This document shows positions 27,222 through 34,969 of a stretch of 63,885 nucleotides of DNA, one piece after another (positions within the stretch are counted from its first letter, which is position 1; every line of letters begins with the position of its first letter). The stretch is taken from the NCBI GenBank assembly GCA_030620995.1, contig JAUXIK010000008.1, forward strand, positions 1-63,885. The letters are read 5' to 3'. The position numbers were made by a program, and so were the translations under genes. A model generated the notes under the pieces. It searched no databases. It had not been told where the DNA came from and saw nothing but the letters and a program-made list of their open reading frames with translations. The stretch is from Candidatus Aegiribacteria sp. GTDB lineage: Bacteria; Fermentibacterota; Fermentibacteria; Fermentibacterales; JCC-6.

Positions 27222-27866
27222 TCAGCCCCCCAGTCCGGCGAAACCAAGAAAGGCTATAGACATCACTCCCGCAATCAGAAAAGCCATCGGTTTTCCTCGC
27301 AATGCGGGGGGCACATCCGCCAGCTCAAGTCGTTGCCTTAAACCAGCCATGAGAATCAAGGCAAGCGTGAAACCTATTCCCGCAGCTATAGCATTCACCA
27401 GAGAATAGCCCAGGCTGTACTTCTCATCGATATTCAGTACAGCCACTCCGAGGATAGCGCAATTCGTAGTTATCAGTGGAAGGAAGATCCCCAGCGCCCG
27501 GTATAGAGAGGGGCTGAATTTCTGGAGAATCATCTCAACAAGCTGAACGAGTGAGGCTATTATCAGGATGAATACAATGGTCTTGAGATACCCAAGGTTC
27601 ATAGGAACGAGAAGCAGATTATAAACGGACCAGGAGCCAAGTGTCGCCAGAGTCATGACGAAAATAACCGCGGCTCCCATTCCAATAGCTGAATCAAGTT
27701 GTTTTGATACTCCGATGAACGGGCATATCCCCAGGAACCTTGAAAGAACGAAGTTGTTTACGAATATGGCAGCAATGATAATCGCCATCATCCTGCCTAA
27801 ATCAAATCCCTGATTACCAGAGGAAGGTGCCGCAAGCAGCATTGACATGATCGCTGATGCATTCAT
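27222..27866 (-). CDS. rnfA: Electron transport complex subunit RnfA
   Basis: Integral membrane subunit of 214 residues with six predicted helices. The family sequences NNFVLSRFLGICPFIGVS and LPLITTNCAILGVAV are present; their cysteines correspond to those that hold an intramembrane iron-sulfur cluster together with RnfE. ATG 27866 shares its A with the rnfE stop (TAATG) and has GGAGG 9 bases upstream. An upstream in-frame TTG (27875) is too close to that site. Confidence 0.95.
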   Translation of the reverse strand: MNASAIMSMLLAAPSSGNQGFDLGRMMAIIIAAIFVNNFVLSRFLGICPFIGVSKQLDSAIGMGAAVIFVMTLATLGSWSVYNLLLVPMNLGYLKTIVFILIIASLVQLVEMILQKFSPSLYRALGIFLPLITTNCAILGVAVLNIDEKYSLGYSLVNAIAAGIGFTLALILMAGLRQRLELADVPPALRGKPMAFLIAGVMSIAFLGFAGLGG

Positions 27867-28474
27867 TATTGACAACCTCCTTTTCTGGTTTCAAGTATCT
27901 TGAAGAACCCCATAATGAAACTGAGAAGAATGAAAGCTCCGGGAGCCAGTATCGCTATCAGTAATGGCTGGTTCTGGAACGCAGAACCAAGAACATCCAT
28001 ATTCAGCCATGTTCCGTTACCAAGGAGTTCTCTGAAAGTCGCGAGAACAACCATTGCCATCGTAAAACCGATACCCATCCCGATTCCATCGGCAACCGAG
28101 TTGAGCACAGGATGCCTGTTGGCAAAACCCTCCGCTCTGCCGAGAATAATACAGTTCACAACGATCAGCGGTATGAAAATCCCGAGGCTTTTGTGCAGGG
28201 CAGGCAGATATGCGTGCATAACCATATCAACCAGTGTTACAAAAGTCGCGATAATCACGATATAGCATGGAATCCTGACCTTTGACGGAATCAGATTACG
28301 GAAAAGCGAGACCAGAAAATTCGACGCAATCAACACGAAAGTGGCAGCAGCACCCATACCGAGAGCATTCTCAACAGAAGTGGTCACGGCAAGGAAGGGA
28401 CACATTCCCAGAGCAAGTTTGAATACAGGGTTCTCCTTGTAGATTCCATTAGTGAGATCCTTCATCAGGCTCAT
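27866..28474 (-). CDS. rnfE: Electron transport complex subunit RnfE
   Basis: Membrane subunit of 202 residues, paralogous to RnfA in inverted topology. It starts with KDLTNGIYKENPVFKLALGMCPFLAVTTS and has LGIFIPLIVVNCIILGRAE; the cysteines in GMCPF and VNCII match the RnfA pair. About six hydrophobic segments are visible. The start overlaps the rnfG stop by ATGA. Confidence 0.95.
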   Translation of the reverse strand: MSLMKDLTNGIYKENPVFKLALGMCPFLAVTTSVENALGMGAAATFVLIASNFLVSLFRNLIPSKVRIPCYIVIIATFVTLVDMVMHAYLPALHKSLGIFIPLIVVNCIILGRAEGFANRHPVLNSVADGIGMGIGFTMAMVVLATFRELLGNGTWLNMDVLGSAFQNQPLLIAILAPGAFILLSFIMGFFKILETRKGGCQ

Positions 28475-29106
28475 TCCGAACCCCCTTCCGTATGTTCTTC
28501 ATCTACGGCAATTTCATCGGAGAACAATCCGGCTTCATTCATATCCTCAAGCCCTTGCCGGACTGAATTAACGACAGTTCTGGAAGTGATCGTGCATCCG
28601 GTCATGGCATCAATTGTCCCGCCATCCTTCTTCAGAAGACACTCCTGACCGTTCATTCCGATCAGATGATCAATAAGCCTGGAGGGTTTGACGATATTTG
28701 CTCCGAGACCCGGGGTTTCCTGCTGGTTGAGAATTATCGTGCCGGAAACTCTCCCATCCATTCGAGTTGCCACCATTGTCTGTATTGTGCTTGAATAACC
28801 CTTCCCGTAGGCTATGAAGACGTAACCGATTCTTGATGTATCAGGCGGCAGGAATACTTTTACAACCTGCAGCAGTTCATCACATGACGCATATGGATTC
28901 TCGAGATTGTCTATTGAAAGGGAATCAAATGCCAGACTGTCATCTGGCATAAGGCTGGCAGCTGCTTCTGACATGGCGTTCTGTTTCTCGAGTTCCTGCT
29001 GTATTTCGATAAGCGGGGCAGTACGGCTGTTCACAAGGCTGAGAGCCACCGCGGCAATCAGCGCTACAAGCATCAGCACAAGACCCAGTTTAAGCATTTC
29101 AATCAT
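28471..29106 (-). CDS. rnfG: Electron transport complex subunit RnfG (FMN-binding)
   Basis: Single-span periplasmic flavoprotein subunit of 211 residues. One membrane helix lies at about 6-26. The C-terminal FMN-binding domain ends with DAMTGCTITSRTVV, where the threonine after TGC-T-I corresponds to the residue that carries covalent FMN in RnfG. QQETPGLGANI is another family landmark. A long acidic tail follows. It overlaps rnfD by 8 nt and rnfE by 4 nt. Confidence 0.93.
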   Translation of the reverse strand: MIEMLKLGLVLMLVALIAAVALSLVNSRTAPLIEIQQELEKQNAMSEAAASLMPDDSLAFDSLSIDNLENPYASCDELLQVVKVFLPPDTSRIGYVFIAYGKGYSSTIQTMVATRMDGRVSGTIILNQQETPGLGANIVKPSRLIDHLIGMNGQECLLKKDGGTIDAMTGCTITSRTVVNSVRQGLEDMNEAGLFSDEIAVDEEHTEGGSE

Positions 29107-30226
29107 TCTCTTTCACCTCCCCGAAAACCTTTGGCCGGATGAATCGATCAATCAGAGGAGTCACAAGGTTCATAAGGAGTATGGAGTATGAACATCCTTC
29201 CGGATATCCGCCCCATCTCCTGATAATCATTGTTAACAATCCCGCTCCAATTCCGAATATGATCCTTCCTTTTGGTGTCACAGGAGTCGTCACCATATCC
29301 GAAACCATGAAGAATCCCCCCAGGATCACTCCACCTGCGAGAACATGGAAAATCGGATCACCGTTGAACCATCCGCTGCCTCCGAATACCCAGGCAAAAA
29401 TAGCCACTGTTCCCAGATAGCTTATAGGAAGCCTGATTTCAAGAACACCTCTGATAATAAGGAACAGCGCTCCGGCAAGAAGAAGAAGAACAGAGGTTTC
29501 ACCAATGCATCCCCCTCTCCTTCCGACAAGGAGATTAAGATAAGTGGATTTCTGCGACAATGCGTGACGTATGCCGGATGCTCTTGCTTCAAGATCCAGA
29601 GCTTCCGCATGATTGCCTTCTTTATTTGCAAGATCAGCGCTTTTATCCAGATCAAAACTCTGTTTCAGAACATTGAGAGGAGTAGCTCCGGAAATCGCAT
29701 CAGCATTCGGCATTTCCAGCAGTTCCTCCTGCACAATTCCGTTTGTCTCCCAGGGATTATTCTGTCCGTTCCTCCATTCTTCAGGTGCTGTCCATCCGGC
29801 GGTCATCAGAATCGGAAAACTTGCCATCAGGAAAGCACGACCAAGGAGAGCGGGGTTCACGATATTGTGTCCGAGACCTCCGAATGCCTGCTTGCCGACA
29901 GCAATCGCAAAGGCGGATCCCAGAATCGGCAGCCACCATGGAACACCGGGTGGTACATTGTACGCCAGGAGAATACCGGTTACAATGGCACTGCCATCGA
30001 ACGCAAAACTGACAGGTCTTTTCATGAACTTCAGGCACAGATACTCCGCCAGCACAGCTGCTCCCACACTCAGAGCAACAATCAGAAGCGCTCCCGGTCC
30101 GAAGAACCAGGTCGCGGCCGCGAGCGCAGGAAGCAGAGCTATAACCACATCGAACATTATCTTCCTTGTACTCTGGTGCGTGCCGACATGGGGTGACATT
30201 GCAAGTTCAAATCGTTTGTGTTCCAT
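29099..30226 (-). CDS. rnfD: Electron transport complex subunit RnfD (FMN-binding)
   Basis: Membrane subunit of 375 residues with several helices, carrying covalent FMN on the threonine of SGATPLN (near residue 175). GHNIVNPALLGRAFLMASFP and the C-terminal GGYPEGCSYSILLMNLVTPLIDR are typical of the family. A hydrophilic insertion of about 40 residues (DLDKSADLANKEGNHAEAL) follows the FMN site and is common in RnfD of anaerobes. The ATG directly abuts the rnfC stop. Confidence 0.95.
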   Translation of the reverse strand: MEHKRFELAMSPHVGTHQSTRKIMFDVVIALLPALAAATWFFGPGALLIVALSVGAAVLAEYLCLKFMKRPVSFAFDGSAIVTGILLAYNVPPGVPWWLPILGSAFAIAVGKQAFGGLGHNIVNPALLGRAFLMASFPILMTAGWTAPEEWRNGQNNPWETNGIVQEELLEMPNADAISGATPLNVLKQSFDLDKSADLANKEGNHAEALDLEARASGIRHALSQKSTYLNLLVGRRGGCIGETSVLLLLAGALFLIIRGVLEIRLPISYLGTVAIFAWVFGGSGWFNGDPIFHVLAGGVILGGFFMVSDMVTTPVTPKGRIIFGIGAGLLTMIIRRWGGYPEGCSYSILLMNLVTPLIDRFIRPKVFGEVKEND

Positions 30227-31537
30227 TTATACCCCCTCCCCCTGGCCGGATCGTATAGCGTCTTGAGCATTCTTGATATAATGAACGAGATATCTCCCTG
30301 CAGGACATACGTAACTGCACGTTCCGCATGCCATGCAGTTCAATGCGCCGTATTCCTTTGCCATTTGCCATCTTCTGTTCTCGGCAGCTGTGGCAATCAT
30401 GCTGGGAACAAGTTTAAGAGGGCAGACATCCACGCATTTGCCGCATCTGATACATGGTCCCTCAGCTATATCCCTGACCTCCTGTGGAGACAGAGCAAGA
30501 ACACCACTTGTGCCCTTGGTCACCGGAACACCGTCGGTGTAAAGGGCAATACCCATCATCGGTCCACCGCTGATTAATCTCTCAACATCACCGGTATATC
30601 CGCCCGATTCCTCAATGAGATCAGCAAACAGTGTTCCGACACAGGCATCGTAGTTGCATGGGGAAGAGACTCCTTGACCTGTTACTGTAATTATCCTTCT
30701 GATTGAAGGTTCACCGTCTCGCACTGCATTGGCGACCGCAGCAGCAGTCGCGACATTCTGAACAACAACTCCAATATCCAGAGGAAGCCCTCCGGCGGGA
30801 ACTTCCCTGCCGGTAGCGGCGTCAATGAGCTGCTTCTCCGCGCCCTGCGGATATTTGACCTTCAATGGCAGAACAGTGACACCTTTTTTCTCCATGACAT
30901 CAATTGCATCCGGCTTATTAATCTCAATTCCGATCACGCATCGCTGAACACCCAGAGTATATGCGAGTATCTCCATACCCAGAATGATGTCATCAGGTCT
31001 TTCCAGCATAAGCCGTTCATCAGCCGTCAGGTATGGCTCACATTCGACTCCGTTTATCAGCAGAGTGTCGATCTTCTTATCGGGAGGAGGGGAAAGCTTC
31101 ACATATGTGGGGAAACATGCGCCGCCCATTCCTGAAATACCAGCCTGTTTAACTCTCTCGATAATTTCAGCTGGAGAATGATCGTGAAAATCGTCCCACT
31201 TCTCGAATATCTGACCACCTTCTTCGGATTCAGTCTCGATTACCACAACGGAACCGCTCCGCCTGTGAGGCATCGGAAAATCCTCAATACCTGTTACGGT
31301 TCCGTTAACAGGAGAATGGGTCGGCAGACTGATAAAACCGTTCTGAGCACCGATCTCCTGCCCCCTGATTACGGTATCACCCTTACTGACAACAGGTTTT
31401 GATGGAGCTCCGAGATGCTGACATAAAGGTATCCTGACAATATCGGGAGCAGGAATTTTCCTGATCGATTTGCCGGATGACAGTCCTTTGTTCCCTGGAG
31501 GATGAGTACCTCCTCTGAATGTTCTTGCTCTGGTCAT
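30227..31537 (-). CDS. rnfC: Electron transport complex subunit RnfC
   Basis: Peripheral subunit of 436 residues that binds NADH/FMN and two [4Fe-4S] clusters. The N-terminal barrel opens with TFRGGTHPPGNK; GMGGACFPTYVKL is the glycine-rich nucleotide site, followed by LLINGVECEPYLT. The two cluster motifs are CIRCGKCVDVCP and CMACGTCSYVCP near the C-terminus. GGAGG lies 3 bases before ATG 31537. It starts the rnfCDGEAB set, with selA and selB following on the same strand. Confidence 0.96.
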   Translation of the reverse strand: MTRARTFRGGTHPPGNKGLSSGKSIRKIPAPDIVRIPLCQHLGAPSKPVVSKGDTVIRGQEIGAQNGFISLPTHSPVNGTVTGIEDFPMPHRRSGSVVVIETESEEGGQIFEKWDDFHDHSPAEIIERVKQAGISGMGGACFPTYVKLSPPPDKKIDTLLINGVECEPYLTADERLMLERPDDIILGMEILAYTLGVQRCVIGIEINKPDAIDVMEKKGVTVLPLKVKYPQGAEKQLIDAATGREVPAGGLPLDIGVVVQNVATAAAVANAVRDGEPSIRRIITVTGQGVSSPCNYDACVGTLFADLIEESGGYTGDVERLISGGPMMGIALYTDGVPVTKGTSGVLALSPQEVRDIAEGPCIRCGKCVDVCPLKLVPSMIATAAENRRWQMAKEYGALNCMACGTCSYVCPAGRYLVHYIKNAQDAIRSGQGEGV

Positions 31538-31587
31538 ACGCCTCCCCTGTGTGCTGCGTATCGCTGTGAAATAATCCTTAAATAAAA

Positions 31588-32040
31588 CTAATCCTTCAGC
31601 AGTCTGTCCAGTTCTTCCTTGAACTGAGACACATCCTTGAACTGTCTATAAACACTCGCGAATCTGACATAAGCTACCTGATCAACTTCCTGCAGGAACT
31701 TCATAACACATTTACCAATAAATTTACCTGTAACTTCATCCGGGAATTCCTCGGTTATCTTTGCGATGATCCTGTCTACCAGATCCCTTAAATCCTCGGC
31801 AGCTACAGGTCTCTTTTCGCATGCTCTGTCAATACCTTTCTCAAGCTTATGACGATCAAAAGGCTCTCTCCGGCCATCGTTCTTGACAACAACAGGAAAT
31901 GATCTTTCAATGCACTCATAGGTGGTAAACCTGTATCCGCACTCAGAACACTCGCGCCTTCTGCGTGTGGCTTTTCCATCCCTCACAGCACGGGAATCAA
32001 TGACTCTGTCATCAATGCTTGAACAACGGGGGCATTTCAT
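31588..32040 (-). CDS. nrdR: Transcriptional repressor NrdR
   Basis: ATP/dATP-sensing repressor of ribonucleotide reductase genes. The 150-residue protein has an N-terminal zinc ribbon (CPRC at 3-6 and CSECGYRFTT) and an ATP-cone domain from about residue 49 (VVVKNDGRREPFDRHKLEKGI). Length is standard. No NrdR boxes or nrd genes are seen nearby. It is divergent from the tRNA operon and may share a transcript with rnfC, 50 bp downstream. Confidence 0.95.
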   Translation of the reverse strand: MKCPRCSSIDDRVIDSRAVRDGKATRRRRECSECGYRFTTYECIERSFPVVVKNDGRREPFDRHKLEKGIDRACEKRPVAAEDLRDLVDRIIAKITEEFPDEVTGKFIGKCVMKFLQEVDQVAYVRFASVYRQFKDVSQFKEELDRLLKD

Positions 32041-32063
32041 CTTTCAGCTCCATACAGGATCAC

Positions 32064-32092
32064 ATTAAAGCCAAGGTTATTGGTATTTTCAA
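32064..32092 (-). promoter_or_regulatory. Promoter of nrdR (and possibly the rnf-sel operon)
   Basis: TTGAAA (32087-32092, minus strand), a 17-base spacer and TTTAAT (32064-32069). The predicted start is near 32057. GGAG (32049-32052) stands before the nrdR ATG at 32040. No other good promoter is seen before rnfC. Confidence 0.6.
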
Positions 32093-32126
32093 ATTGCACA
32101 AGTCAGCAGAATCATAGTAAATATCC

Positions 32127-32155
32127 TTGACGAAGAACACCGTTTACAATAGAAT
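32127..32155 (+). promoter_or_regulatory. Promoter of the tRNA-His/Lys/Arg operon
   Basis: TTGACG (32127-32132), a 17-base spacer and TAGAAT (32150-32155) give a near-consensus promoter. The predicted start, about 32162, is just before tRNA-His. The same TAGAAT -10 box occurs in the mraZ promoter. Confidence 0.8.
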
Positions 32156-32170
32156 CAGCGGGCTTCGATG

Positions 32171-32246
32171 GTGGGAGTAGTTCAGTTGGTAGAGCCCCTG
32201 ATTGTGGATCAGGTGGTCGCCGGTTCAAGTCCGGTCTCCCACCCCA
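32171..32246 (+). tRNA. tRNA-His (anticodon GTG)
   Basis: The acceptor stem GTGGGAG pairs with CTCCCAC. The anticodon arm CCTGA-TTGTGGA-TCAGG shows GTG. The T arm is GGTTCAAGTCC and CCA is encoded. The base before position 1 is a G (32170) that can pair with C73, the G-1 required by histidyl-tRNA synthetase, here present in the DNA. Confidence 0.97.
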
Positions 32247-32250
32247 TAAT

Positions 32251-32326
32251 GCGCCTCTAGCTCAATTGGCAGAGCAACGGACTCTTAATCCGTAGGTTCC
32301 GGGTTCGATTCCCGGGGGGCGTACCA
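32251..32326 (+). tRNA. tRNA-Lys (anticodon CTT)
   Basis: The anticodon arm ACGGA-CTCTTAA-TCCGT shows CTT. D-arm and T-arm (GGTTCGATTCC) sequences are regular and CCA is encoded. The acceptor stem closes with a G-U pair at position 1-72. It follows tRNA-His by 4 bp. Confidence 0.96.
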
Positions 32327-32337
32327 AATGTTACGGT

Positions 32338-32414
32338 GCGCCCGTAGCTCAGCTGGATAGAGCAGCGGACTTCTAATCCGCAGGTCACAGGTTCGAATCC
32401 TGTCGGGCGTACCA
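32338..32414 (+). tRNA. tRNA-Arg (anticodon TCT)
   Basis: The anticodon arm GCGGA-CTTCTAA-TCCGC shows TCT. The acceptor stem GCGCCCG pairs with CGGGCGT, with a terminal G-U pair, and CCA is encoded. Third gene of the cluster. No clear intrinsic terminator follows, and the accessory region begins directly after it. Confidence 0.96.
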
Positions 32415-32569
32415 CGACTACCACGCCGGGCATAACTTACTTAACTAATTTATTCGCATTAATATTATATTGCTAGTATAAGTACTCATATGCTTAAATT
32501 GTCCATGTATAGACTGTACAATTCATGTATGCCAAAGACGATTTTTATTCAATAGACTGAACTTGTGAG

Positions 32570-32640
32570 TTTATCCTGAGCGAATGAAGTGAGTCGAAGG
32601 AAAGCGAAGTTTCCCCGAAGGGAAATCCCGTCGGGGGTAC
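32570..32640. repeat. Dispersed-type intergenic repeat with inverted segments
   Basis: The sequence contains CCTGAGCGAATGAAGTGAGT followed by CGAAGGA. This resembles the CTGAGCGAAG(n)GTCGAAGGA repeat that is scattered through intergenic DNA of many environmental bacteria (recognition from memory, not a search). It continues into short inverted pieces such as CCGAAGGGAAATCCCGTCGG. The whole 290-bp gap between tRNA-Arg and hicA has no other visible gene. Confidence 0.4.
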
Positions 32641-32669
32641 CATTTGGGAAAATGGAATAGGGCTCAATC

Positions 32670-32698
32670 TTGGCAAAGAACCATGTGTATAGTATTCT
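32670..32698 (+). promoter_or_regulatory. Promoter of hicAB, predicted leaderless
   Basis: TTGGCA (32670-32675), a 17-base spacer and TATTCT (32693-32698). The A of the hicA ATG (32705) is 7 bases after the -10 box, where transcription should start. No Shine-Dalgarno site precedes the ATG, which fits a leaderless mRNA. Confidence 0.55.
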
Positions 32699-32704
32699 AC
32701 AATT

Positions 32705-32959
32705 ATGGGTAAGAACGAGGAACTTTACGAACATATTATGCTACGTCGGTCAGATGCTAATGTTGCTTTTGACAGACTTTGTACTCTTCTTGATAGATTG
32801 GGATTTACAGAGCGAATCAAAGGAGATCATCACATATTTACAATGGAGGGTGTGAAGGAAATTATAAATCTTCAGCCCAGAGATGGGAAGGCAAAATCTT
32901 ATCAGGTTAAGCAGGTGAGGGATGTGATCCTGAAGTATGACCTTCGAATTGGAGTATAG
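32705..32959 (+). CDS. hicA: HicA-type toxin (mRNA interferase)
   Basis: An 84-residue protein with the dsRBD-like HicA fold: FDRLCTLLDRLGF, then the catalytic histidine region KGDHHIFTMEG (histidines near 43-44) and a basic C-terminal helix (KSYQVKQVRDVILKY). HicA toxins cleave mRNA and are neutralised by HicB. The N-terminal ELYEHIMLRRSDANVAF segment is present in a long-form HicA subfamily, so the full-length start at 32705 is kept. hicB follows after 2 bp. Confidence 0.85.
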   Translation: MGKNEELYEHIMLRRSDANVAFDRLCTLLDRLGFTERIKGDHHIFTMEGVKEIINLQPRDGKAKSYQVKQVRDVILKYDLRIGV

Positions 32960-32961
32960 AT

Positions 32962-33174
32962 ATGGATACTAGATACGAAATCATCATTTTCTGGAGTAAG
33001 GAAGATCAGGCATATCTGGCTGAAGTTCCTGAACTACCAGGTTGTATGGCAGATGGTGAAACCTATCAGGAGGCTTTGGCCAATGCTGAGCAAATCATCC
33101 GGGAGTGGATTGAAACTGCTCAGGAACTCGGACGTTCTATTCCTGAGCCCAAAGGCCGTTTAGCTTACGCATAA
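32962..33174 (+). CDS. hicB: HicB-type antitoxin, short form
   Basis: A 70-residue HicB protein with the degenerate RNase-H-like fold: YEIIIFWSKEDQAYLAEVPELPGC, then DGETYQEALANAEQIIREWIE. GGAG precedes the ATG at a good distance. The C-terminal ribbon-helix-helix or HTH DNA-binding domain of long HicB proteins is missing, so self-regulation of the operon through HicB alone is uncertain. Confidence 0.87.
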   Translation: MDTRYEIIIFWSKEDQAYLAEVPELPGCMADGETYQEALANAEQIIREWIETAQELGRSIPEPKGRLAYA

Positions 33175-33192
33175 TCCTGTTGCTATTCCCTA

Positions 33193-34105
33193 TTATGTGA
33201 ACTTCCTTTCTAAATTTGCAAAGGTTCTGAAAGCGTTCAATATGGGATACCAACGGTCAGTAAGGGCTCGAACCTTCCTGCTGACAGTAGACAGATCATA
33301 ATTAGTATCTGAATTCTTCCGAATCTCTGTAATTCTGAGAGATCCATGCGTGGCAAGAGTGAGAATAATCTCTCTCTCTGTCATTAAGCCTGTCAAACCT
33401 GTCCCGACCGATCTCCCTGATTGTTACGGAGTTCTGATCCCGACTCTGTTGCAGTGCTGCGCTCGTGATTCGAATAACATATCTCGGATTTCCATCGGAA
33501 AGTTGCAATAGTCTATCTATGCATTCAATTTCGAATGGCTCGATTCCACGACCTCGCTTACGTACAAGCTCCAAACTCTTTTTGAGTAACTCCCTAACAT
33601 GTTGATACTCAAGAGGAGTTAATTGGAAGCGGTTCTGTTCAGGGAAGAGGTTGTTGAAGGATGGTTCAACCTGAGCAAAACGATTGAACAGATCAGGCGA
33701 CCCGCCGACTACGAGCATATAGGGTTTTTTCTGAAATAAGAGGCGCATCTGCTGAAGAAGGTCTATGGAATGCGATCTAGCCACATACTGTCCTTCATCG
33801 AGCAGGATTATTATGGCTTTGGGCTTGTGTCCCATAAGTTCCAACACATCCCTCAGCATTTCCAGGATCTCGTAGAAATCCTCAGGGGAAGCTTTTGTCT
33901 CGGTTACAGCCCTTGAATAGCTGAATATATTTAACAGGCTCTCCTTAAGTTGTTTATGCTTGGTAAGTTCTATTCCTTTTAGCCTCTTGCGTATTTCGTC
34001 ACTGGAAACCTTCTTCCCCAGTTTCAGATAGTACAGAACTTGCGCAGTAATCTCCTGATATCGCAAGAAGTCCAGAGGAAGTTTGAGTGGCATTATCGGT
34101 AGCAT
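33193..34105 (-). pseudogene. Broken AAA ATPase with C-terminal winged helix (ORC/TniB/ExeA-like)
   Basis: The 5' part reads as 267 codons of an AAA+ ATPase with Walker B AIIILLDEGQ, a sensor-like VVGGSPDLF and a GNPRYVIRITSAAL lid. The first 100 or so residues, including the Walker A P-loop, are missing, and a stop lies just before the ATG. Near 33370 the frame breaks within an AG dinucleotide run. The second frame continues with EIILTLATHGSLRITEI and LSTVSRKVRALTDR, a winged-helix domain ending in TAA at 33193. Adding one AG unit would join the frames. Both lesions make it non-functional as an ATPase. Such ATPases accompany transposition or plasmid functions, so this is probably a mobile-element relic. 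Confidence 0.75.
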
Positions 34106-34284
34106 TCTTAATTACGGCAATCCCACGAAGGAATTATTATCGTGAGTCTGCTCCTGCTAATTCGGAACTATGATCAAGGATCGGAGCAGTGCCGAACGTG
34201 CCACCCACCATTAAAACGACAAACGAATACCTCTTTTCAATGTGATATTTGCGCTTCAGTAATGGTATCTGATTTGATTATTAT

Positions 34285-34312
34285 TTGACAAATTTTCATA
34301 GAAACATATTAT
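34285..34312 (+). promoter_or_regulatory. Promoter of the secreted-protein/lipoprotein pair
   Basis: TTGACA (34285-34290), a 16-base spacer and TATTAT (34307-34312). Transcription should begin near 34319. AGGAAAGGA precedes the ATG at 34345. The region 34106-34284 upstream holds no recognisable gene. Confidence 0.7.
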
Positions 34313-34344
34313 GTGTTTAAAAGTGAAACAGGAAAGGAACGGTT

Positions 34345-34929
34345 ATGATGAGAACTCATTCATCCGGATTTTATGGTTCAGGCTTCAATACAGGAATATC
34401 TCTGCTTCTTCTGCTGGTAATATCATCACTTGTCTTTGGTGATTCTTCAGATGCAGAATCGGCAGCTTACTTCTCCAGCATCCATCCTGATGGTGAAATA
34501 TTTGATTCCAGCTACCCTCAGGAAGTCGAGTTTCCTGTTATAACCGGCCTGGAAGCAATTGTATTTGCCGATAGTTTTCTTTCTCATATGGGTGCAAGAA
34601 ATGTTGTTTTCTGCCGCACAACATGGATCGTGGCTCCTCTTGGCGGTTATCTGGTAGATGGACTCTGTGAGATCGATATTGAAGGAACACACTACACATC
34701 ATTCAGAATCGGAATCGGAGACGGATCGGAAGGTAATCCAGAAGAAGATAAATTCACCTTCATTGCTCATGGAACGGCAGACGGAAACGGAAATATACAT
34801 TGGCATCCTGAACCCGGACCGGATTTTCAGCCGGATGAAGACGAAATCATCCCGGAGAGTTGCCTCAACTACGAATTCCTTCTGAACAGGGAGGATTTTG
34901 AAAATCTTGAGATTGATTTTCCGAGATAG
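34345..34929 (+). CDS. Secreted protein of unknown function
   Basis: A 194-residue protein with an N-terminal signal sequence (hydrophobic GISLLLLLVISSLVFG, about 17-32) followed by an acidic, aromatic-rich mature part. Visible features are LEAIVFADSFLSHMG, two cysteines (CRTTW and LCEIDIEG) that could form a disulfide, and an acidic C-terminal third containing HWHPEPGPDF. No family was recognised. It shares a promoter with the lipoprotein gene that starts 40 bp downstream. Confidence 0.7.
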   Translation: MMRTHSSGFYGSGFNTGISLLLLLVISSLVFGDSSDAESAAYFSSIHPDGEIFDSSYPQEVEFPVITGLEAIVFADSFLSHMGARNVVFCRTTWIVAPLGGYLVDGLCEIDIEGTHYTSFRIGIGDGSEGNPEEDKFTFIAHGTADGNGNIHWHPEPGPDFQPDEDEIIPESCLNYEFLLNREDFENLEIDFPR

Positions 34930-34969
34930 GAAATTGTTTTTCACAAGTGAATTGCAGAAAGGATCAGGA

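Noticed and set aside
29345..30266. Long plus-strand open frames (283 and 217 codons) over rnfD
   Set aside because: They lie opposite a fully conserved rnfD, have no ribosome site and no recognisable protein features; the openness comes from rnfD codon composition.
22891..31537. A hidden selenoprotein (in-frame TGA) near selA/selB
   Set aside because: The genes checked around selA/selB have normal ends and full family length; no conserved domain continues past a TGA.
32415..32704. A fourth tRNA or tRNA-Sec behind tRNA-Arg
   Set aside because: No cloverleaf or long acceptor/variable arm could be drawn; the sequence is AT-rich and then turns into a dispersed repeat.
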